In this document: piece by piece, positions 55,379 to 64,000 of the stretch | Layout of the letters: the number at the start of each line of letters is the position of its first letter | Position numbering within the stretch: the first letter of the stretch is position 1 | Assembly (NCBI RefSeq): GCF_016907675.1 | Contig: NZ_JAFBCJ010000001.1 | Location: forward strand, 1,302,001 to 1,366,000 | DNA length: 64,000 nt | Direction: 5' to 3' | DNA from: Geodermatophilus bullaregiensis | GTDB taxonomy: Bacteria; Actinomycetota; Actinomycetes; Mycobacteriales; Geodermatophilaceae | Notes under the pieces: model-generated | The model's input: only the letters and a program-made list of their open reading frames with translations | What the model was told of the DNA's origin: nothing | Databases searched by the model: none | Position numbers and translations under genes: made by a program

Positions 55379-57091
55379 TCAGACCTCGAGGACGGTGGGG
55401 ATGATCATGGGACGACGGCGGTGGGTGTCCGAGACCCACTTGCCGACGGTCCGGCGGATCACCTGGGAGAGCCGGTGGGCGTCGCTCTGCCCGTCGGAGA
55501 GCTCCCGCTTGAGGTTGTCCTCGACCAGCCGCAGCACCTCGTCGAAGGCCGTGGGGTCGTCGGAGAAGCCGCGGGTGGACAGGTGCACCGGCCGCACGAT
55601 CGTGCCGGTGGACGGCTCGACGACGACGGTGAGCGCCACGAAGCCCTCGTCGCCGAGGATCCGCCGCTCCTGCAGCGACTCCTCGCCGACGTCGCCGACG
55701 TTGAGCCCGTCGACGTAGACGTTGCCCACCGGCACCGACCCGGAGATCGAGGCCTTGCCGTCCACGAGGTCCACCACGACGCCGTCCTCGGCCAGCAGCA
55801 CCCGGTCGGCGGCCATGCCGGTCTGCTCGGCCAGCGCCGCGTGCGCCCGCAGGTGCCGCCACTCGCCGTGCACCGGCATGAGGTAGCGCGGCTTGGCCAC
55901 GTTGAGCAGCGTGCGCAGCTCCCCGGCCGGCGCGTGCCCGGAGACGTGCACCATCGCCGTCTCCTTGTGCACGACCGTCGCACCCAGCCGCGCCAGGCCG
56001 TTGATGACCTTGTAGACGGCGGTCTCGTTGCCCGGCACCAGCGAGGAGGCCAGCACGATCGTGTCGCCGGCCTCGATGGTCACCTGGTGGTGCTCGCCGC
56101 GCGCCATGCGGCCCAGCGCCGACAGCGGCTCGCCCTGCGACCCGGTGCTCACCAGCACCACCTGCTCCGGCGGCATCGACGTCGCCTCGTCGAGGCCGAC
56201 CATGAGGCCGGGCGCGACGCGCAGCAGGCCGAGGTCGCGGGCCACCCCCATGTTGCGCACCATCGAGCGCCCGACGAGGGCGACCTTGCGGCCGTGGACG
56301 TCGGCGGCGTCGAGCACCTGCTGGATGCGGTGCACGTGGCTGGCGAAGCTGGAGACGATGAGCCGCTGCGTGGCGCGGCGGAACACGTCCTCGAGCACCG
56401 GGCCGATCGCCCGCTCCGGGACGACGAAGCCGGGGATCTCCGCGTTGGTGGAGTCGGCGAGCAGCAGGTCGATGCCCTCGATGCCGAGCCGGGCGAACGC
56501 GCCGAGGTCGGTGAGGACGCCGTCGAGCGGGAGCTGGTCCATCTTGAAGTCACCGGTGTGCACCAGGACCCCGGCGGGGGTGTGCACGGCGACGGCCAGC
56601 GCGTCGGGGATCGAGTGGTTGACCGAGATGAACTCGCAGTGGAACGGCCCGGCCACGTGGTCGTCGCCGGCGGCCACCTCGACCAGCACCGGGTCCAGCC
56701 GGTGCTCGCGCAGCTTGGCCTTGACCAGCGCGAGGGTGAACCGGGAGCCGACCAGCGGGATGTCGCCGCGCAGCCGCAGCAGGTAGGGGATCGCGCCGAT
56801 GTGGTCCTCGTGCCCGTGGGTGAGGACGACGGCGGCGACGTCGTCGAGGCGGTGCTCGATGACGCCGAAGTCCGGGAGGATCAGGTCGACGCCGGGCTGC
56901 TCGGCCTCGGGGAACAGCACGCCGCAGTCGATGACCAGCAGCGTGCCGTCGAACTCGAGGACGGCCATGTTGCGGCCGATCTCGCCCAGCCCGCCGAGGG
57001 CGATGACCCGCAGGCCGCCGGTCGGCAGCGGCGGCGGGTGCTTCAGGTCCAGGTGCGGCTGGCTGGCCTGTCCAGCGGAACTGACGGTCAT
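55379..57091 (-). CDS. rnj: Ribonuclease J
   Basis: Metallo-beta-lactamase nuclease with 5'-exo- and endo-activity in RNA decay and rRNA maturation. 570 residues. The metal site motif is HGHEDHIGAIPYL, with the beta-CASP region (LIVSSFASHVHRIQQVLDAA, VPGNETAVYKVINGLARLG) and MPVHGEWRHLRAHAALAEQT. A C-terminal domain follows. Downstream of dapA with a 10-bp gap, as in mycobacteria (Rv2752c-Rv2753c). Confidence 0.96.
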   Translation of the reverse strand: MTVSSAGQASQPHLDLKHPPPLPTGGLRVIALGGLGEIGRNMAVLEFDGTLLVIDCGVLFPEAEQPGVDLILPDFGVIEHRLDDVAAVVLTHGHEDHIGAIPYLLRLRGDIPLVGSRFTLALVKAKLREHRLDPVLVEVAAGDDHVAGPFHCEFISVNHSIPDALAVAVHTPAGVLVHTGDFKMDQLPLDGVLTDLGAFARLGIEGIDLLLADSTNAEIPGFVVPERAIGPVLEDVFRRATQRLIVSSFASHVHRIQQVLDAADVHGRKVALVGRSMVRNMGVARDLGLLRVAPGLMVGLDEATSMPPEQVVLVSTGSQGEPLSALGRMARGEHHQVTIEAGDTIVLASSLVPGNETAVYKVINGLARLGATVVHKETAMVHVSGHAPAGELRTLLNVAKPRYLMPVHGEWRHLRAHAALAEQTGMAADRVLLAEDGVVVDLVDGKASISGSVPVGNVYVDGLNVGDVGEESLQERRILGDEGFVALTVVVEPSTGTIVRPVHLSTRGFSDDPTAFDEVLRLVEDNLKRELSDGQSDAHRLSQVIRRTVGKWVSDTHRRRPMIIPTVLEV

Positions 57092-57101
57092 GGAGCGGTG
57101 C

Positions 57102-57998
57102 TCACAGGGCGATGCCTCCGTCGGCGAGGTCGGTGCGCAGCTGCGCGATCTGCTCGGGCGTGGCGTCGACCAGCGGCGGGCGCACGGGGCCGGCGGGCAG
57201 CCCCAGCTCGCGCAGCGCGGCCTTCACCATGATGACGCCCTGGGTCCGGAAGACGCCGGTGTAGACCGGCAGGAGTGCCTGGTTGACGCTGCGCGCCCGC
57301 TCGAGGTCGCCGGCCTCCACGGCGGCGATCAGCTCCGCCAGCCGCTGCCCCACCAGGTGGCCCACCACGCTCACCACGCCGACGGCGCCGATCGCCAGCA
57401 GCGGCAGGTTGAGCATGTCCTCGCCGGAGTAGTAGGCGAGGTCGGTGCGGGCCAGGGTCCAGGCGACGGCGCCGAGGTCGGCCTTGGCGTCCTTCACCGC
57501 GACGATCCGCGGGTGCTCGGCGGCCCGCACCAGCGTCTCGACCTCGATCGGCACGACCGACCGGGGCGGGATGTCGTAGAGCATCACCGGCAGACCGGTG
57601 GCGTCGGCGACCGCGGTGAAGTGCCGCAGCAGACCGGCCTGCGGGGGCTTGTTGTAGTAGGGGGTGACGACGAGCAGGCCGTGCACGCCCAGCCGCTCGG
57701 CCTCCCGCGCCCGGTCGATCGAGTGCGCCGTGTCGTTCGTGCCGACCCCGGCGACCACGGTGGCGCGGTCGCCGACCGCGTCGAGGACCGCCTCGAGGAC
57801 GGCCCGCTGCTCGGCGTCGCTGGTGGTCGGCGACTCCCCCGTCGTGCCGTGGACGACCAGTCCGTCGTGGGCCTGCCGGTCGACCAGGTGCGCGGCCAGC
57901 TCCTGGGCCCCGGCGAGGTCGATCGAGCCGTCCTCGGCGAACGGGGTGACCATCGCCGTGAGGACGCGCCCGAACGGCCGGGCAGGGTCGGTGGTCAT
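57102..57998 (-). CDS. dapA: 4-hydroxy-tetrahydrodipicolinate synthase
   Basis: Condenses pyruvate with aspartate semialdehyde, first committed step to lysine and diaminopimelate. 298 residues. Landmarks are VHGTTGESPTTSDAEQRAVL, VTPYYNKPPQAG (catalytic tyrosine) and RIVAVKDAKADLG (Schiff-base lysine). The ATG has TAGATT 7 nt upstream, within the end of folA, suggesting an extra internal promoter. Confidence 0.96.
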   Translation of the reverse strand: MTTDPARPFGRVLTAMVTPFAEDGSIDLAGAQELAAHLVDRQAHDGLVVHGTTGESPTTSDAEQRAVLEAVLDAVGDRATVVAGVGTNDTAHSIDRAREAERLGVHGLLVVTPYYNKPPQAGLLRHFTAVADATGLPVMLYDIPPRSVVPIEVETLVRAAEHPRIVAVKDAKADLGAVAWTLARTDLAYYSGEDMLNLPLLAIGAVGVVSVVGHLVGQRLAELIAAVEAGDLERARSVNQALLPVYTGVFRTQGVIMVKAALRELGLPAGPVRPPLVDATPEQIAQLRTDLADGGIAL

Positions 57999-58005
57999 GC
58001 GGCTG

Positions 58006-58011
58006 AATCTA
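58006..58011 (-). promoter_or_regulatory. Candidate -10, leaderless dapA
   Basis: TAGATT on the minus strand, 7 nt before the ATG at 57998; it overlaps the folA stop region. Confidence 0.45.
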
Positions 58012-58533
58012 CCGACCGGCGCCGGTGCCGACCGGCCCGGCGGCGGAGGCGCGCAGGTACTCCGAGACGGCGTAGGCCAGCCCGGTCGTCGACGTCGCCC
58101 ACCCGTCCTCGGGTGTGCGGGAGATCCGCCGCCAGCCGGCGTCCAGGACGGGGGCGCGGGTGTCGCCGTCGACGGCCAGGTCGACGTCGGTGACGACGAG
58201 CCGGCCGGCGTGCGGCAGGAACGCCGCGTACACCGCCGCCCCGCCGATCACCCAGCAGTCGGGGTGGGACGCGAGCACCTCGCCGGCCGAGCCGGCGCGC
58301 CGCGCGCCGTCGGCCGACCAGGAGGGGTCGGTGGTGAGGACGACGTTGACCCGGCCGGGCAGCGGGCGGTTGCGCTCCGGCAGCGACTCCCAGGTGCGCC
58401 GGCCCATGACCACGGTGCCGCCGGTGGTCAGCCGCCGGAACAGCCGCAGGTCCTCGGGCAGGTGCCAGGGCAGCCGGCCGCCGGCGCCGATGACCCGGTC
58501 GTGGGCCTGCGCCCAGATGCAGGCGACCGTCAC
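58009..58533 (-). CDS. folA: Dihydrofolate reductase
   Basis: Regenerates tetrahydrofolate oxidised by ThyA. 174 residues. It has the usual N-terminus ([20 protein letters not shown], then [14 protein letters not shown] with the active-site acid), [12 protein letters not shown], and [13 protein letters not shown] for NADPH. The GTG start overlaps the thyA stop by 4 bp, coupling the two partner enzymes. Confidence 0.96.
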   Translation of the reverse strand: MTVACIWAQAHDRVIGAGGRLPWHLPEDLRLFRRLTTGGTVVMGRRTWESLPERNRPLPGRVNVVLTTDPSWSADGARRAGSAGEVLASHPDCWVIGGAAVYAAFLPHAGRLVVTDVDLAVDGDTRAPVLDAGWRRISRTPEDGWATSTTGLAYAVSEYLRASAAGPVGTGAGR

Positions 58534-59345
58534 ACCGCGACGGCGGCGCGGATCGCCGGGTGCGGGTCGTACCCGCGCAGGGCGAAGTGCTCGAAGGAGT
58601 AGTCGAACAGCGAGGCCGACGGCGCCAGGTCGAGGTGCGGGAAGGGCCGCACCGGGCGGGAGAGCTGCTCGCGCACCTGCTCGACGTGGTTGCTGTAGAC
58701 GTGGCAGTCGCCGCCCACCCAGATGAACTCCCCCGGCAGCAGGCCGGCCTGGTCGGCGACCATGCGGGTGAGCAGGGCGTAGCTGGCGATGTTGAACGGC
58801 ACACCGAGGAACATGTCGGCGCTGCGCTGGTACAGCTGGCAGGACAGCCGCCCGTCGTGGACGGCGAACTGGAACAGCGCGTGGCACGGGGCCAGCGCCA
58901 TGTCCGGCAGCGCCGCGACGTTCCAGGCCGAGACGACCATGCGGCGCGAGTCGGGGTCGGCGCGCAGCGTGTCCAGGACGCCGGCGATCTGGTCGACCGT
59001 GCCGCCGTCCGGGGTGGGCCACGACCGCCACTGGACGCCGTAGACGGGCCCGAGGTCGCCGTTCTGGTCGGCCCACTCGTCCCAGATGGTGACGCCGTTG
59101 TCGCGGAGCCAGCGCGTGTTGCCGTCGCCGCGCAGGAACCACAGCAGCTCGACGGCGACCGACCGGAAGTGCACCTTCTTGGTGGTGACCAGCGGGAACC
59201 GCTCGGAGAGGTCGTAGCGCAGCCGCTCACCGAACAGGCTGACGGTGCCGGTGCCGGTCCGGTCGGACTTCGGCCTCCCCTGCTCGAGGATGCGCCGGAG
59301 GAGGTCCTCGTACTGCGTGTCGACCGGTCCGCTGGTGCTGCCCAC
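58530..59345 (-). CDS. thyA: Thymidylate synthase
   Basis: Methylates dUMP to dTMP with methylene-tetrahydrofolate. 271 residues. The active-site cysteine is in [10 protein letters not shown]. Other marks are the phosphate-binding [40 protein letters not shown] and the C-terminal AIRAAVAV. The GTG start follows a TAGGCT 8 nt upstream. First of thyA-folA-dapA-rnj, 11 bp after the YcaQ-like gene. Confidence 0.97.
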   Translation of the reverse strand: MGSTSGPVDTQYEDLLRRILEQGRPKSDRTGTGTVSLFGERLRYDLSERFPLVTTKKVHFRSVAVELLWFLRGDGNTRWLRDNGVTIWDEWADQNGDLGPVYGVQWRSWPTPDGGTVDQIAGVLDTLRADPDSRRMVVSAWNVAALPDMALAPCHALFQFAVHDGRLSCQLYQRSADMFLGVPFNIASYALLTRMVADQAGLLPGEFIWVGGDCHVYSNHVEQVREQLSRPVRPFPHLDLAPSASLFDYSFEHFALRGYDPHPAIRAAVAV

Positions 59346-59356
59346 GGCCGCCGAGC

Positions 59357-60589
59357 CTAGGCGACGTCGGCCGGCGAGGAGGCCAGTGCGTTGGTGAGGT
59401 CGGCCGCGAGGTCACCCCGGTCGGCGACGGTGACGTCGTCGAGCTCCAGCCACCCGGCCATGAGCCGCAGCTCGGCGGCGAGCGCGTCGGCCACCTCGGC
59501 CCGGTCGACGCCGTGCTCGGCGTGCGTGGCCTGGGCGCGCAGCACGCCGGACTGCCGGTCGGCCTTGAGGTCGACCCGGGCCACCAGTCGGTCGCCGAGC
59601 AGGAACGGCAGCACGTAGTAGCCGTGCACCCGCTGCGCGGCCGGCGTGTAGATCTCCAGCCGGTAGCGGAAGCCGAAGAGCCGCTCGACCCGCGGCCGCT
59701 CCCACACCAGGCTGTCGAACGGTGAGAGCAGGGCGCGGGCGCGCACCCACCGCGGTCGGCGCGCGGCCGGGTCGAGCCAGGCGGGCGTCCCCCAGCCGGC
59801 GACCTCGACCGGCAGCAGCTCACCGGCGTCGGCGAGCTCGGCGACGGCCGCGCGGGCCGGTCCGGGCCGGAGGCGGAAGTAGTCGCGCAGGTCGCGCTCG
59901 GTGGCCACGCCCAGCGCCCGGGCGGCGGTGCGCACCAGCTCGCGCACGGCGTCGGCCGGCTCGGGGGTCGGCGTCTGCAGGACGGCGGCCGGCAGCACCC
60001 GCTCGGTGAGGTCGTAGACCCGCTCGAAGGACGTCGTCCGCGCCCGCGCGGTGAGCACGCCGGTGTAGAAGAGCCACTCGAGCGCCACCTTCCCGGCGTG
60101 CCAGTTCCACATGGTCCCGGGCCGGTCGGGCCGCGGCTCGGCGAGGTCGCTGGCCCTCGTGGGCCCGGCCTCGCGGACGCGGTCGAGGACCTCGGCGACG
60201 TAGCCGGGCCGCTCGCGCTGGATGCGGACCATCGAGCCCCAGGCGTGGTCCTCGGCCGCGGCCATCCGCCAGCGCAGGTGCGGGTGCAGCCGCACCGGCA
60301 GGTAGGAGGCCTCGTGCGCCCAGTACTCGAACACCTCCGACCGGCGGGCGGTGAAGGCGTCGAGCACCGGCCGCCGGTAGGCGCCGAGCCGGCTGAACGC
60401 CGGCAGGTAGTGCGAGCGCGAGAGCACGTTGACCGAGTCGATCTGGACGACGGCCAGCCGGTCGGTCAGCCGGCGCAGCTGCCGGCTGTCGACGACGCCT
60501 GCCGGCCGCGGGTCGGCGAGACCCTGGGCGGCCAGGGCGATCCGTCGGGCCAGCGCTGCGGGGAGCCGGTCGACGGCGGGGGCGGCCAC
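59357..60589 (-). CDS. YcaQ-like winged-helix DNA glycosylase
   Basis: About 410 residues. The catalytic QxD motif of the YcaQ/AZL (HTH_42) family is present in [20 protein letters not shown]. Other family features are [20 protein letters not shown], and [20 protein letters not shown] near residue 310. These enzymes unhook interstrand crosslinks and excise bulky alkylated bases. GTG 60589 was chosen because CAGGAT lies 6 nt upstream and it leaves 64 bp for two divergent promoters; GTG 60640 would leave 13 bp. Confidence 0.88.
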   Translation of the reverse strand: MAAPAVDRLPAALARRIALAAQGLADPRPAGVVDSRQLRRLTDRLAVVQIDSVNVLSRSHYLPAFSRLGAYRRPVLDAFTARRSEVFEYWAHEASYLPVRLHPHLRWRMAAAEDHAWGSMVRIQRERPGYVAEVLDRVREAGPTRASDLAEPRPDRPGTMWNWHAGKVALEWLFYTGVLTARARTTSFERVYDLTERVLPAAVLQTPTPEPADAVRELVRTAARALGVATERDLRDYFRLRPGPARAAVAELADAGELLPVEVAGWGTPAWLDPAARRPRWVRARALLSPFDSLVWERPRVERLFGFRYRLEIYTPAAQRVHGYYVLPFLLGDRLVARVDLKADRQSGVLRAQATHAEHGVDRAEVADALAAELRLMAGWLELDDVTVADRGDLAADLTNALASSPADVA

Positions 60590-60641
60590 GGGCCGATCCT
60601 GCCGTGCCCCGGTGACGGTCCGCCGCCGGTGCGCGCCCACC

Positions 60642-60647
60642 TAGGCT
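60642..60647 (+). promoter_or_regulatory. Candidate -10, leaderless GNAT gene
   Basis: TAGGCT, 6 nt before the GTG at 60654. Confidence 0.5.
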
Positions 60648-60653
60648 GCCCGC

Positions 60654-61238
60654 GTGGACCCCCGGCCCTCCTTCCCGCGCCTGACCGGCACCGCGGACGT
60701 GTCGGTGCGCCCGGCGGTGCCCGCCGACGCCGCCGACGTCGCGCGGGTGCAGGGCACGACCTGGCAGGCCGCCTTCCGCGGCGTGCTGCCCGACGCGGTG
60801 CTCGACGAGTGGGACGCCGCGGCCGCGGCGGCGGCGTGGACGGCCGCGGTGACCGCTCCCCCGACGCCCGCGCACGGCGTCCTCGTGGCCCTCGACGGGG
60901 CGCAGGTGGTCGGCTTCGCCGCCTACGGGCCGCCGGAGCTCGGCGCGGGCGAGGAGCCGCACCCCGAGGGCCCGAGCACGGAGCTGGCCGTCCTGCTGGT
61001 GGAGCCGCGGTGGGGACGGCGCGGGCACGGCAGCCGGCTGCTGGCCGCGGTGGCGGACCTCGCGGCCGGGACCGGGGCGGCGCGCCTGCAGGCGTGGGTC
61101 GCCGAACGCGACGCGGTGACCGCCGCCTTCCTCGAGTCCGCCGGGTGGGCGCGCGACGGCTGGGCCCGCACCCTGGACGCGGCGGGGACACCCCTGCGCG
61201 AGGTGCGGTGGCACGCGCTCCTGGGAGGGGACGCATGA
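60654..61238 (+). CDS. GNAT-family acetyltransferase
   Basis: 194 residues. The acetyl-CoA-binding stretch reads LAVLLVEPRWGRRGHGSRLL (the R/Q-x2-G-x-G/A pattern), and the fold continues through AFLESAGWARDGWARTL. The substrate is unknown. Likely leaderless; the stop overlaps the DUF2461 start by 4 bp (ATGA). Confidence 0.9.
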   Translation: MDPRPSFPRLTGTADVSVRPAVPADAADVARVQGTTWQAAFRGVLPDAVLDEWDAAAAAAAWTAAVTAPPTPAHGVLVALDGAQVVGFAAYGPPELGAGEEPHPEGPSTELAVLLVEPRWGRRGHGSRLLAAVADLAAGTGAARLQAWVAERDAVTAAFLESAGWARDGWARTLDAAGTPLREVRWHALLGGDA

Positions 61239-61897
61239 CGTTCGAGGGCTTCCCCGACGAGGGTCTGATGTTCTACGAGGGTCTGGAGGCGGACAACTCG
61301 AAGACCTACTGGACCCGGCACCGCGCGGTCTACGACGCCTGCGTGCGCGCGCCGGTGCAGGCCCTGGTCGACGAGCTGGCCCCGGAGTTCGGGACGGCGA
61401 AGCTGTTCCGTCCGTACCGGGACGTGCGCTTCAGCAACGACAAGACGCCGTACAAGACCCACCAGGGCGCCGTGGTGAACCCGGAGGGCCGCGGCGCGGG
61501 CGCCTGGTACGTGCAGATCTCCGCCGAGGGGCTGCGCGTGGCCGGCGGCGCCTGGCGTCTGGAGTCCGACCAGGTGGACCGCTACCGGCGCGCGGTGGCC
61601 GACGACGTCCAGGGTCCGCGGCTGCGGGCGGAGGTGGACCGGCTCGCGGGTGGGGACTGGGAGATCGACGGGGACCGCCTCACCCGCGTCCCCAAGGGCT
61701 ACCAGGTCGACGACGCCCGAGCCGACCTGCTGCGTCACCGCTCCCTGCACGCGGGCCGGCTGTTCCCCTTCGCCGACTGGCTGCACCGACGGGAGGCGCT
61801 CGACCACGTGCGCTCGGCCTGGCGGGACGTGGTGGCCCTCAACGCATGGCTGGCGGACAACGTCGGCGCCACCACCAAGGAGCTCCGCCGCCGCTAG
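61235..61897 (+). CDS. DUF2461-domain protein
   Basis: 220 residues, soluble. Typical family segments are FYEGLEADNSKTYWTRHRAV, LFRPYRDVRFSNDKTPYKTH and AWYVQISAEGLRVAGGAWRL. The family is widespread but its biochemical role is unknown. Translationally coupled to the acetyltransferase. It faces the end of the rRNA operon, with the 39-bp rRNA terminator between them. Confidence 0.9.
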   Translation: MTFEGFPDEGLMFYEGLEADNSKTYWTRHRAVYDACVRAPVQALVDELAPEFGTAKLFRPYRDVRFSNDKTPYKTHQGAVVNPEGRGAGAWYVQISAEGLRVAGGAWRLESDQVDRYRRAVADDVQGPRLRAEVDRLAGGDWEIDGDRLTRVPKGYQVDDARADLLRHRSLHAGRLFPFADWLHRREALDHVRSAWRDVVALNAWLADNVGATTKELRRR

Positions 61898-62016
61898 GGC
61901 AGTGGCCGCTGCGAGCGGTGGGTCCGGGACACCGGCCCCGGACGCGTCCTGGTCGCCCTCGTCGCGCTGCCGGGCCCCGGGCGGGTGTCGGCGGCGAGTG
62001 CATCGTGGCGGGAATG

Positions 62017-62055
62017 CCTGAAGGGCCCCGGCCGTGGTGGCTGAGGCCCTTCAGG
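62017..62055 (-). terminator. rRNA operon terminator
   Basis: CCTGAAGGGCC (62017-62027) and GGCCCTTCAGG (62045-62055) are perfect complements, beginning 9 bp beyond the 5S 3' end. It may act on both the rRNA operon and the convergent DUF2461 transcript. Confidence 0.85.
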
Positions 62056-62064
62056 GAATGGTTG

Positions 62065-62181
62065 TCCGGCGGTGTCCTACTCTCCCACCCCGTCTCCAGG
62101 GCAGTACCATCGGCGCTGAGAGGCTTAGCTTCCGGGTTCGGAAAGGGACCGGGCGTTTCCCTCTCGCCATGACCGCCGTAA
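62065..62181 (-). rRNA. rrf: 5S ribosomal RNA
   Basis: The minus strand starts TTACGGCGGTCATGGCGAGA and ends GGGAGAGTAGGACACCGCC plus GGA, with the conserved CCGAACCCGGAAGCTAAGCC loop. About 117 nt, the normal size. Ends are good to one or two bases. It is the last gene of the rRNA operon. No tRNA is seen between 23S and 5S; that spacer of about 128 bp contains a run of ten G (62229-62238). Confidence 0.95.
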
Positions 62182-62309
62182 CACGACGAACGACCAACCG
62201 TCCGCCCCCGGGCCGCCACCAGGAAGGCGGGGGGGGGGTGGTTGGGTGCGTTCAGAACCGCACAGTGGACGCGAGACACCCTCGATGAGTCTGCTTGAGG
62301 GGTGGAGTG

Positions 62310-64000
<1,691 letters not shown>

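Noticed and set aside
62182..62309. tRNA gene in the rRNA spacer
   Set aside because: No cloverleaf, CCA end or T-loop GTTCGA-type sequence is seen on either strand.

Overview
This 64 kb window is a chromosomal stretch of a very GC-rich actinobacterium. The signs are high-GC codon bias in every gene, many GTG starts, a class II (B12-dependent) ribonucleotide reductase, ClgR, a ChiZ-like SOS protein and an Lhr-Nei pair. Gene order resembles the recA-lexA-dapF-miaA-ftsK region of mycobacteria and corynebacteria, including gluABCD beside miaB as in Corynebacterium. The length and flavour of the proteins suggest a Geodermatophilaceae-like organism (Blastococcus, Geodermatophilus, Modestobacter); that is an inference from recall, not a database match. 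I see no phage, insertion sequence, CRISPR array or plasmid origin. The window ends inside an rRNA operon.

Layout. 0-10.6 kb: nrdJ and nrdR (dNTP supply) with a double NrdR-box promoter; an unknown SH3-like protein; the SOS pair chiZ-like/lexA with two LexA boxes; a secreted propeller-like protein; a PAP2 phosphatase; hflX. 10.5-16.3 kb: dapF, miaA and a Rv2728c-like gene, then a DUF349 protein and miaB. 16.3-19.7 kb: glutamate ABC transporter gluABCD. 19.7-23.7 kb: recX-recA with LexA and PafBC-type control, DUF3046, a membrane protein and MarR. 23.7-34.1 kb: a transporter and acyl-CoA dehydrogenase pair, the giant helicase Lhr, a triple cold-shock-domain protein, a frameshifted AlkA-type glycosylase relic, a monooxygenase-like protein and Nei. 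34.1-38.8 kb: a TetR/membrane-protein pair, pspA, a PfkB kinase and a decayed GH13 alpha-glucosidase. 38.9-43.5 kb: a sugar ABC importer. 43.6-50.4 kb: a DUF4032 kinase-like protein, clgR, pgsA, rimO, ftsK. 50.4-55.3 kb: an S9 peptidase, an ECF sigma/anti-sigma pair and a CHRD-protein/sortase pair. 55.4-60.6 kb: YcaQ-like glycosylase, thyA, folA, dapA, RNase J. 60.6-61.9 kb: a GNAT/DUF2461 pair. 62-64 kb: 5S and the 3' part of 23S rRNA.

How the genes work together. DNA maintenance is the main theme: dNTP and dTMP synthesis (nrdJ, thyA, folA), SOS and SOS-independent damage responses (lexA, recA, recX, chiZ-like), and repair (lhr, nei, the YcaQ-like gene, the dead alkA). A second theme is the translation and envelope housekeeping usual for this neighbourhood (miaA, miaB, rimO, hflX, dapF, dapA, ftsK, pgsA, pspA, clgR). 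Nutrient import is handled by gluABCD and the sugar importer.

Regulation. Many promoter-proximal genes have a hexamer TAnnnT or GACACT exactly 6-8 nt before the start codon and no Shine-Dalgarno sequence. This predicts widespread leaderless transcription and was used to settle several starts. No wholly new system is evident. The best leads are the triple cold-shock protein, the lipobox-bearing sortase with its LPAAG partner, the NrdR and LexA/PafBC promoter architectures, and two pseudogenes whose decay can be read step by step.
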